The translations under genes and the position numbers were made by a program. This document shows positions 37,659 to 44,616 of a stretch of DNA of 60,074 bases, piece by piece (positions within the stretch are counted from its first letter, which is position 1; every line of letters starts with the position of its first letter). Source of the stretch: Bradyrhizobium macuxiense (GTDB lineage Bacteria > Pseudomonadota > Alphaproteobacteria > Rhizobiales > Xanthobacteraceae); the NCBI RefSeq assembly GCF_001542415.1, contig NZ_LNCU01000073.1, positions 68,135-128,208 of the forward strand. Direction: 5' to 3'. Under the pieces are notes generated by a model. That model was not told the DNA's origin. It worked only from the letters and a program-made list of their open reading frames with translations, and made no database searches.

Positions 37659-37772
37659 CGGCGGCAGGCCCCCGTTTGCAACTCCGCTCACGCGACTGCG
37701 TTATGACGGCGTCGCGCAATGCGTGATATCGTTTCCTTAAACCAACACTGCCTCGACGCGTGGGAGGATATC

Positions 37773-39254
37773 GTGAAGACCTATCAGCTCTACATCAACG
37801 GCCAGTATGTCGACCCCGCCAATGGCGAGTGGTTCGAGACGATCGATCCCTATCGCGGCGAGGCCTGGGCCAAGATCCCGCGCGGCACGGCCGCCGATGC
37901 CGACAAGGCCGTGAAGGCCGCCAACGAGGCGATGTGGCGCGGCCCCTGGGCGAAGATGACGGCGTCCGCACGCGGCAAGGTGATGCGCAAGCTCGGCGAC
38001 CTCGTCGCCGCCAATGCCGAGCGTCTCGCCGAGATCGAGGTGCGCGACAACGGCAAGCTGATGGCCGAGATGCTGGGCCAGCTGCGCTACCATCCGGAGT
38101 GGTGGTGGTATTTCGGCGGGCTCGTCGACAAGCTCGAAGGCGGCCTCGTGCCGATCGACAAGGCGGAGACCTTCGCCTACACGACGCATGAGCCGGTCGG
38201 CGTTGTCGCAGCGCTCACCGCGTGGAATTCGCCGCTGCTGTTCGTCGCCTGGAAATGCGCCGCCGCGCTTGCCGCCGGCTGCGCCGTGATCGTCAAGCCG
38301 TCGGAGTTCACCTCAGCCAGCACGCTGGAATTCGCCGCCCTGACCAAGGAAGCCGGGATTCCCGACGGCATCTTCAACGTGGTGACCGGCTTCGGGCCCG
38401 AGGCCGGCTCCGCGCTGATCTCGCATCCCGGCGTCGCCAAGATCACCTTCACGGGATCGGATACGACCGGCGCCAAGGTCTACGAGACCGCGGCTAAGAG
38501 CCTGAAGCGTGTCTCGCTCGAGCTCGGCGGCAAATCGCCCAACATCGTGTTCGAGGATGCTGACCTCACGGCCGCCGCGGCCGGCGCGATCTCCGGCATC
38601 TTCGCCGCGACCGGCCAGACCTGCATCGCCGGATCGCGCCTCCTGGTGCAGAGCTCGATCAAGGAGAAGTTCGTCGCGCGCGTGCTGGAGCTCGCGAAAT
38701 CCGCCAAGATCGGCGATCCGATGCAGTCGGACACCAATGTCGGCCCGATCACGACGCCGGCGCAGTACAAGAAGGTGCTCGACTACATCGACATCGCCAA
38801 GGCCGAAGGCGCGCGCTGCCTGCTCGGCGGCAAGCCGGCATCCGGCGACGGCATCAAGGGCGGCCAGTTCGTCGAGCCGACCATTTTCACCGACGTCGAC
38901 AATACCATGCGGATCGCGCGCGAGGAGGTGTTCGGGCCGGTGCTGTCGATCATCTCCTTCGACACCGAGGAAGATGCCATCAGCATCGCCAACGACACGA
39001 TCTACGGCCTTGCCGCCGGCATCTGGACCAAGGATCTCGCCCGCGCCATCCGCGTGCCGAAGCAGCTGCGCGCCGGCACCGTGTGGGTGAACACCTACCG
39101 CGCCATCAGCTACATGATGCCGTTCGGCGGCATGAAGTTCTCCGGCGTCGGCCGCGAAAGCGGCATCGACGCGGTGCGCGAATATCAGGAGACCAAGAGC
39201 GTCTGGATCTCGACCGCGACGGACGTGCCGGCGAATCCGTTCGTGATGCGGTGA
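37773..39254 (+). CDS. NAD(P)-dependent aldehyde dehydrogenase
   Basis: The 493-residue protein is a typical ALDH. Motifs include the cofactor-binding WNSPLLFVAWKCAAALAAGC and FTGSDTTGAKV, the general-base Glu in ELGGKSPNIVFED at about residue 250, and the catalytic Cys in ATGQTCIAGSRLL at about residue 284. GEEVFGPVL-type sequence (REEVFGPVLSI) is in the C-terminal half. A GTG at 37773 is preferred over the ATG at 37719 because GGGAGGA lies 5 bases before the GTG and the family N-terminus begins there (MKTYQLYINGQYVDP). Its substrate is unknown. Confidence 0.92.
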   Translation: MKTYQLYINGQYVDPANGEWFETIDPYRGEAWAKIPRGTAADADKAVKAANEAMWRGPWAKMTASARGKVMRKLGDLVAANAERLAEIEVRDNGKLMAEMLGQLRYHPEWWWYFGGLVDKLEGGLVPIDKAETFAYTTHEPVGVVAALTAWNSPLLFVAWKCAAALAAGCAVIVKPSEFTSASTLEFAALTKEAGIPDGIFNVVTGFGPEAGSALISHPGVAKITFTGSDTTGAKVYETAAKSLKRVSLELGGKSPNIVFEDADLTAAAAGAISGIFAATGQTCIAGSRLLVQSSIKEKFVARVLELAKSAKIGDPMQSDTNVGPITTPAQYKKVLDYIDIAKAEGARCLLGGKPASGDGIKGGQFVEPTIFTDVDNTMRIAREEVFGPVLSIISFDTEEDAISIANDTIYGLAAGIWTKDLARAIRVPKQLRAGTVWVNTYRAISYMMPFGGMKFSGVGRESGIDAVREYQETKSVWISTATDVPANPFVMR

Positions 39255-39276
39255 GGAGTCTCGCGAAGACTGCACT

Positions 39277-39485
39277 CCCTCTCCCGCTTGCGTAGGGCGA
39301 TCGCATATGACGCCGGGAAGCTTGGCGCAGGCGCTGCCACAATCGTCATGGCCGGGCTTGTCCCGGCCATACACGTCTTTCTCTCGCGGAAAGCAAGACG
39401 TGGATGCCCGGCCCAAGGCCGGGCATGACGAGTGTGTGGAGTGATCGAGCCCATATGCGATTGCCCTGCCCGCAAGCGGGAGAGG
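39277..39485. repeat. Family E repeat split by a nested family A repeat
   Basis: The left half CCCTCTCCCGCTTGCGTAGG plus GCGATCGCATATG (39277-39309) and the right half CATATGCGATTGCCCTGCCC plus GCAAGCGGGAGAGG (39452-39485) are inverted copies. Between them lies a complete family A element at 39343-39431 (GTCATGGCCGGGCTTGTCCC ... AAGGCCGGGCATGACG). This means one element moved into, or recombined with, another. Confidence 0.75.
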
Positions 39486-39529
39486 TGCACCGTGTGCGCC
39501 GCTCGACCTATTGAATTGAAGTCAGTGCC

Positions 39530-40297
39530 CTACCCCTTCGCCGGGCTCGGCACCCCGCCGAACAATTGCGCCTGCTCGGCGCGGGCGGCCTCGACGATGC
39601 GGGTAGTGGCGGTTTCTATCTGGTCGCGCAGGCGGGTCATGAACTCGTCGCGCGGGAGGCCCGGCGGCAACGGATCGAGGAATTCGACCACCAGCGTCCC
39701 CGGATAGCGCATGAAGGTGCGGCGCGGCCAGAACAGCCCCGAATTGAGCGCGATCGGCAAGCACGGCACGCCGCTCTCGGCATAGATCTGCGCGACGCCG
39801 GCCTTGTAGTTCGGCGGCGCGCCGGGCGCGGTGCGCGTGCCCTCGGGGAAGATCACGAGCTGGCGGCCGAGCTTCACTTCCGCTGCCGCGCGCTTCAACG
39901 TCTTGATCAGCGAGCGCGGGCCACCGCCGCGCTCGACCGAGATCATGCCGACTTTCTTGAGATACCAGCCGAACACCGGGATCATCATCAGCTCGCGCTT
40001 GAGGATGAACAGCGGGTACTCGAAGAAGCGCACCAGCGCGAAAGTCTCCCAGAACGACTGGTGCTTCGAGGCGATGATCAGCGGGCCCTGCGGAATCTTC
40101 TCGACGCCGCGGAATTCGATCCTGATGTTGCAGATGACGCGCATCAGCAACAGGCTGGTGTTTGCCCACAAGGCCTCCAGCGCCATCAGGGCCTGCCGCG
40201 GCAGCAGCAGCGCCGGGAGCGCGATGATGCAGATCACCACCAGCACCAGGTAGAACAGCACGTTGAAGACAAGCGAGCGCAGGAAGATCAGAGCCAT
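39530..40297 (-). CDS. plsC: 1-acyl-sn-glycerol-3-phosphate acyltransferase (PlsC family)
   Basis: This 255-residue membrane enzyme acylates lysophosphatidic acid in phospholipid synthesis. It has an N-terminal hydrophobic segment (about residues 5-30) and acyltransferase motif I as ASKHQSFWE, with Glu instead of the usual Asp in the HX4D box. VERGGGPRSL and VIFPEGTRTAPGAPPNYKAG give motifs II and III, and VPCLPIALNSG gives motif IV. Length is normal. The substitution is worth comparing with other bradyrhizobial homologues before any activity claim. Confidence 0.9.
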   Translation of the reverse strand: MALIFLRSLVFNVLFYLVLVVICIIALPALLLPRQALMALEALWANTSLLLMRVICNIRIEFRGVEKIPQGPLIIASKHQSFWETFALVRFFEYPLFILKRELMMIPVFGWYLKKVGMISVERGGGPRSLIKTLKRAAAEVKLGRQLVIFPEGTRTAPGAPPNYKAGVAQIYAESGVPCLPIALNSGLFWPRRTFMRYPGTLVVEFLDPLPPGLPRDEFMTRLRDQIETATTRIVEAARAEQAQLFGGVPSPAKG

Positions 40298-40319
40298 CTC
40301 AACACACTATCCTCTACAT

Positions 40320-40439
40320 CGTCATTCCGGGGCGCGTAGCGAACTCTGGTGCGCAATCGCGCATCTGAGAATCCGAGATTCCCCGATACACGATTGTGTA
40401 TCCGAGGTCTGGTGCTGACGCACCATCCCGGAATGACGG
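40320..40439. repeat. Palindromic repeat (family G)
   Basis: CGTCATTCCGGGGCGCGTAG and its partner CCATCCCGGAATGACGG frame the element, with GTGCGCAATCGCGCATCTGAG and ATACACGATTGTGTAT hairpins inside. It lies between plsC and the ydcF-like gene on the minus strand. It has no close copy in the window. Confidence 0.75.
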
Positions 40440-40450
40440 TGCAAGATACA

Positions 40451-41161
40451 TCAATTCGCCTGCGCCGTGGTCGGACGGTGCGGCGCGGCCGCCGGCTCGC
40501 CGAGATCCGAGGTCAGGTCGAGGCCGACATCGGCCAGCCGCACCCGCACCTCCGCGGCGACATATTTGGCGTATTCCGATAGCAGCAGACGAAACGTCGC
40601 GCCACTCGTCCACCAGGGCTCGTCGCGCCATTTGTCGCCGACCACGGCGAACGGGATCAGCGAGACATCAGGCATCGCATGCGACAGTTCCACGATGGCG
40701 CGCGGCATGTGATAATTGGAGGTCACCACGATCAGCGACTTGAAGCCGCGCGCGCGCACCCAGCGGCGCGTCCCCGCCGCATTGCTACGCGTGTTCACCG
40801 CCGAGTGGTCGAGATCGACGCAGCAGCTCATCAGGCCCCGGCTGTCCGGCACCGAGCGCGAGATGTCGCCGGCGTCATTGGTCGGATGCACGCCCGAGAT
40901 CAACAGCCGCTTGCCGTAGCCGGCAGCCAGCAGCTCCATCGCATCCGACACCCGCGACGAGCCGCCGGTCAGCACCACGATGCCGTCGGCATCATGCGGC
41001 GGATCGGCCTCGACGCCGCGTAGCTGCGACAGGAAGCCGACGAAACCGACGGCCGCGGCGACGAAGGCCAGGGCCAGCGCCGCGACGACGGTCGCGCGCA
41101 ACCGGCCCCGCGGGCGCACGGCACGGCCGTTCGGCGACGTATCGTCGGTCTGCGAACTCAT
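40451..41161 (-). CDS. YdcF-family (DUF218) membrane-anchored protein
   Basis: The 236-residue protein has a basic N-terminal tail, one TM (about residues 22-45, TVVAALALAFVAAAVGFVGF) and a DUF218 domain with DADGIVVLTGGSSRVSDAMEL, RLLISGVHPTNDAGD and VVTSNYHMPRAIVEL. Members such as SanA and ElyC act in envelope and peptidoglycan or lipid carrier metabolism; the function of this copy is not known. It is in the same direction as plsC. Confidence 0.87.
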   Translation of the reverse strand: MSSQTDDTSPNGRAVRPRGRLRATVVAALALAFVAAAVGFVGFLSQLRGVEADPPHDADGIVVLTGGSSRVSDAMELLAAGYGKRLLISGVHPTNDAGDISRSVPDSRGLMSCCVDLDHSAVNTRSNAAGTRRWVRARGFKSLIVVTSNYHMPRAIVELSHAMPDVSLIPFAVVGDKWRDEPWWTSGATFRLLLSEYAKYVAAEVRVRLADVGLDLTSDLGEPAAAPHRPTTAQAN

Positions 41162-41194
41162 GTGATGCAGTTGTCCTTCCCCCCGGGGGATTTT

Positions 41195-41260
41195 AGAGCA
41201 TGATCCGGAAAAGTGGAAACCGGTTTTCCCGCGACAACGCGGAAGCGAATGCGCGACAGG
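41195..41260. repeat. Family D repeat upstream of the ydcF-like gene
   Basis: AGAGCATGATCCGGAAAAGT is followed by GGAAACCGGTTTTCCCGCG, whose arms GGAAAACCGG-like and CCGGTTTTCC form a small inverted repeat. It matches the units at 8366, 52931 and 54438. Confidence 0.7.
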
Positions 41261-41315
41261 TCACACTCAAGCGGCGCATCACAAGGCCGGCATCATGATC
41301 GTGATCTCGCCGCCG

Positions 41316-42284
41316 TCAGTCGATATCGTCGAGGGTCGCAAACAGCGTGCGCCGCGACGCCCATGCGGTGATCGCCGCGATCAGCACCGCCTGCGCCGCC
41401 AGCGCCAGATAGCCCGACGGACGCAGCGAAAACGTGCCGAGCAGCGCCGCGAACTGGTCGCCGACCGGCGTGCCGGAGAACCAGTTGGCGATCGATTCCG
41501 AGAAGCCGAACGCCAGCATCGCCGCGCCGCCGCCGATCAACCCGCCTTCGAGACCGAGCCGGAGAAAGTGCCGCAGGAAGCGGTTGGCGATATAGCTGTC
41601 GCCGGCGCCGACGAAATGCAGCACCTCGACGATCGGACGGTTGGCCGCCATCGCGCCGCGGGTGGCGAACGACACCGAGATGATGGTGGCGATGATCACG
41701 AGGATCAGGATGCCGACGCCGGCGAACACCGTGGCGCCGGTCATCGAGCGCATGCGCTCGATCCAGGCGCGGTGATCGTCGACGCTCGCGGTCGGCGCGG
41801 CCTGCGTCACCCGCGCGCGCAGCGTGGCGAGATCGAGCGTCGTGCCCGGTTGCACCCGCGCGACGATGACGCGTGGCACCGGCAATTCATCGATCGAGAG
41901 CCCGCTGCCGAGCCACGGCTCGAGCAGCTTGGCTGACTCCTCCTTGGTGAACGGACGCACCTCGACAATTCCCGCTTGCGCCCGCATCGCGTCCGCCGCG
42001 GCCTGCGCGTCGCGATCGAGGTCGCGTCCGGCCACCGGCCGCACCTGGATGGTGATCTCGCTTGCGACCTCCGACTGCCACTCGGCCGCCGAGGCGCTGA
42101 CCAGCAGCACGGCGCCGGTCGTGATCGAGGCAAGGAAGGTCATGATCGCGACGACCGCGACCAGCGCGCGGCCGGCGATCGAGGCGCGCGGCACGATCGG
42201 CGACATGTTGCGCGCCGTCGCCGGGACCTGCGGGCGTTCGCGCCCGAGATCGACCAGCGACACCTGCTCCTCGCTCCTATTCAT
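41316..42284 (-). CDS. ftsX: Cell division protein FtsX
   Basis: This is a 322-residue permease-like subunit of the FtsEX complex, which couples ATP hydrolysis to control of peptidoglycan hydrolases at the septum. It has a cytoplasmic N-terminus, TM1 at about 42-65 (RALVAVVAIMTFLASITTG), a large periplasmic loop, and three further TMs near 185, 250 and 285. The start overlaps the end of ftsE by 8 bases. It is the second gene of ftsEX. Confidence 0.95.
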   Translation of the reverse strand: MNRSEEQVSLVDLGRERPQVPATARNMSPIVPRASIAGRALVAVVAIMTFLASITTGAVLLVSASAAEWQSEVASEITIQVRPVAGRDLDRDAQAAADAMRAQAGIVEVRPFTKEESAKLLEPWLGSGLSIDELPVPRVIVARVQPGTTLDLATLRARVTQAAPTASVDDHRAWIERMRSMTGATVFAGVGILILVIIATIISVSFATRGAMAANRPIVEVLHFVGAGDSYIANRFLRHFLRLGLEGGLIGGGAAMLAFGFSESIANWFSGTPVGDQFAALLGTFSLRPSGYLALAAQAVLIAAITAWASRRTLFATLDDID

Positions 42285-42936
42285 AGATGTGCAACCGTCC
42301 CTGGTGCAGCACCAGGCGCCGCGCCTCGTACTGATCCATCAGCGTGATGTCGTGAGTCGCGATGATGACCGCAGTGCCTGACTTGTTGAGCTCGATGAAC
42401 AGCCGCAGCAGGCGGCGTCCGAGCGTCGGATCGACACTGCCGGTCGGCTCGTCCGCCAGCAACAATTGCGGCCGCGAGATCACCGCGCGCGCGATCGCGG
42501 CGCGCTGCTTCTCGCCGCCCGACAGGATCGGCGGCAGCGCATCCATGCGCTCGCCGAGGCCGACCCATTTCAGGAGATCGATCACCTCGCGCCGATAGCT
42601 CGATTCGTCCCGACCCATGACCCGGAACGGCAGCGCCACGTTCTCATAGGTGGTCATGTGGTCGAGCAGGCGGAAGTCCTGCAGCACGATGCCGATGCGT
42701 TTGCGCAGGTCGGCGATCTGGTCCTTGTTGAGCAAGGAGACGTCGTGGCCGAACAGGTTGACCAGCCCGCGCGTCGGCCGCAGCGACAGGAACAACAGCC
42801 GCAGCAGCGAGGTCTTCCCCGCGCCCGACGGTCCGGTGAGGAACTGGAACGAGTGCGCCGGGATCATGAAGGAGAGGTCGCGCAAAATCTCCGGGCCGAG
42901 CCCGTAACGCAAACCGACATGTTCGAACCGAACCAA
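42277..42936 (-). CDS. ftsE: Cell division ATP-binding protein FtsE
   Basis: This 219-residue ABC ATPase partners FtsX. Walker A is GPSGAGKTS at about residues 36-44, the Q-loop region is IGIVLQDFRLLDHM, the signature is LSGGEKQRAAIARA at about 141-154, and Walker B is LLLADEPTGSVD. The start is a TTG (42934-42936) with GGAG upstream. The gene is divergent from the zinc-ribbon gene and heads the ftsEX pair. Confidence 0.96.
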   Translation of the reverse strand: MVRFEHVGLRYGLGPEILRDLSFMIPAHSFQFLTGPSGAGKTSLLRLLFLSLRPTRGLVNLFGHDVSLLNKDQIADLRKRIGIVLQDFRLLDHMTTYENVALPFRVMGRDESSYRREVIDLLKWVGLGERMDALPPILSGGEKQRAAIARAVISRPQLLLADEPTGSVDPTLGRRLLRLFIELNKSGTAVIIATHDITLMDQYEARRLVLHQGRLHIYE

Positions 42937-43106
42937 GCGCTAGCTCCGTTCGAGATGGGCAACAGCCCAAACCCCTGCACAACGGGCCCGCCGGCCGGCG
43001 AACCGGCCGCGAACCACACAGCAGGGTTTTGCTTCGGTTATGGTTTCCGATTCGTTAACGGTCGCCAGGTAGCATCCGGGGAGAGACACGATGAAGATTC
43101 GGCTCC

Positions 43107-43988
43107 ATGCACATCATTTGCCCGCATTGTACAACATCCTACGCCATCAAGCTGGCCACCCTGGGCGAGACCGGACGCACCGTCCGCTGTTCCCGCTGCA
43201 AGGAGGTCTGGCTCGCACGCCCCGAGGATGCCGTCGGGGCTCCGGTGGCCACCATGGCGGCGGCCGCCCCCTATGCCGGCTCCGACGCTGCCGCCGAATG
43301 GGAGGCGATGGCCCGCGACGACGCCGAAGAGACCCCCGTGGTCGAGAGCCCCTCGATTTCGGCCGACTGGCCGGCCGAGGGCGATAACGCCGCCCGGGAT
43401 TGGCCCGAGGTGGCCAGGGAAGACGCCAAGGCCCATGCCGAGGTCCAGGAAACCGATGGAACCCGGCGCCGCTTCGGCCTCGCGGGGCTGTTCCGGCGGG
43501 CCCGGGTGCGCCTGCCCTCCCTGCCCCGAATTCCCTTCATGCCCGTGGTCGGCGCCCTGCCGACCGCCTGCGCCGCAATGTCCGCGCTGGTCGTCGCGCT
43601 GCTGGTCTGGCGCAACGATGTGGTGCGGCTGCTGCCGCAGACGGCGCTGTTCTACAAGATGGTCGGACTCGACGTGAATCTGCGCGGACTCGCGTTCAAG
43701 GATATCAAAGTCACCAGCGAGACCGTCGACGGCAAGTCCGTGCTGGTGATCGAGGGCATGATCGTCGGCCAGACGCGCAAGTCGGTCGAGCTGCCGCGGC
43801 TGCGCTTCTCGGTCCGCGACGCGCAAGGCAGCGAGATCTACGCCTGGAACGCGGTGCTGGAACAATCGATGCTCAATCCCGGCGAGCAGGCATTCTTCAA
43901 GTCACGCCTCGCCTCGCCGCCGCCCGAAGGCCGCAATATCGACGTACGCTTCTTCAACAAGCGGGATCTGACAGGCGGCCGCGCCTGA
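43107..43988 (+). CDS. Zinc-ribbon DUF3426 protein (MJ0042 family)
   Basis: The 293-residue protein starts with a zinc ribbon: MHIICPHCTTSYAI and RTVRCSRCKEVWLA give two CxxC pairs at residues 5-8 and 29-32. An acidic linker follows, then one TM at about residues 147-170 (GALPTACAAMSALVVALLVW) and a DUF3426 domain to the end. The architecture suggests a membrane-tethered sensor or assembly factor; function is unknown. The ATG at 43107 is the only in-frame start after a TGA at 43092. The GGGGAGAG nearest to it is 22 bases away and better placed for an out-of-frame ATG at 43091. Confidence 0.85.
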   Translation: MHIICPHCTTSYAIKLATLGETGRTVRCSRCKEVWLARPEDAVGAPVATMAAAAPYAGSDAAAEWEAMARDDAEETPVVESPSISADWPAEGDNAARDWPEVAREDAKAHAEVQETDGTRRRFGLAGLFRRARVRLPSLPRIPFMPVVGALPTACAAMSALVVALLVWRNDVVRLLPQTALFYKMVGLDVNLRGLAFKDIKVTSETVDGKSVLVIEGMIVGQTRKSVELPRLRFSVRDAQGSEIYAWNAVLEQSMLNPGEQAFFKSRLASPPPEGRNIDVRFFNKRDLTGGRA

Positions 43989-44025
43989 GGCCGCTATCGA
44001 CCCCTCCAGGAACCGATTGATCGTC

Positions 44026-44403
44026 ATGCCGCGTGTCCTGATTGCCGACGACGAAGACTCCATGCGCACGCTGGTGGCGCGCGCGATCGCCATGGACGGC
44101 CACGAAACCGTGACCGCGCAGGATGGCGCCGAGGCGCTCGAGATCCTGAGCCGCGACGAGGGCGCCTTCGATCTCCTGCTCACCGACATCCAGATGCCTG
44201 TCATGGACGGCATCGCGCTGGCACTCACCTCGGCGCGCGACTTCCCGGACCTGAAGATCCTGCTGATGACCGGCTTTGCCGATCAGCGCGAGCGCGCCTC
44301 CGGCCTCAATGCGATCGTGCACGACGTGGTGACGAAACCGTTCTCGGTGGCGGATATCCGCACCGCAGTGGCGGACGCGCTGGCGGCAAGGAAGACGCCG
44401 TAG
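44026..44403 (+). CDS. CpdR-like single-domain response regulator
   Basis: The 125-residue protein is a bare receiver: acidic DDED at residues 8-11, phospho-acceptor Asp in LLLTDIQMPVMDGI at about 54, Thr in LLMTGFAD and Lys in VVTKPFS. The overall layout, with LLTDIxMPxMDG and TGFA, is like CpdR, a cell-cycle proteolysis adaptor of Alphaproteobacteria. The exact paralogue is not settled. A TTG at 44017 could replace the ATG at 44026, as AGGA is better spaced to the TTG. It follows the zinc-ribbon gene by 37 bp. Confidence 0.8.
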   Translation: MPRVLIADDEDSMRTLVARAIAMDGHETVTAQDGAEALEILSRDEGAFDLLLTDIQMPVMDGIALALTSARDFPDLKILLMTGFADQRERASGLNAIVHDVVTKPFSVADIRTAVADALAARKTP

Positions 44404-44404
44404 T

Positions 44405-44508
44405 TCGTCATTGCCGGGCTTGCGCCGACAATCCATCGCCAAGAAATCCATTGTTGCGAAGTGTGATGGATGCGCGGGTCAAGCCCGCGCATGACGAGGG
44501 TGTTGCGC
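44405..44508. repeat. Family A repeat downstream of the response regulator
   Basis: CGTCATTGCCGGGCTTGCGC with CAATCCATCGCC is followed by GTGATGGATGCGCGGGTCAA and GCCCGCGCATGACGAG. It is adjacent to the family B element at 44527, so the two types are nearly abutting. Confidence 0.75.
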
Positions 44509-44526
44509 AGGAATAGCTCGGACACC

Positions 44527-44609
44527 GTCATTGCGAGCGAAGCGAAGCAATCCATCGCGCCGCATGCGGAGACATGGATTGCTTCGTCGCTCCGCTCCTC
44601 GCAATGACG
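44527..44609. repeat. Family B repeat, copy 2
   Basis: GTCATTGCGAGCGAAGCGAAG with CAATCCATCGCGCC pairs with GGATTGCTTCGTCGCTCCGC and TCCTCGCAATGACG. It matches the unit at 6638-6752 but lacks the inner AAATTGCAAAGC segment. It lies between convergent genes. Confidence 0.85.
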
Positions 44610-44616
44610 CCGAAGT

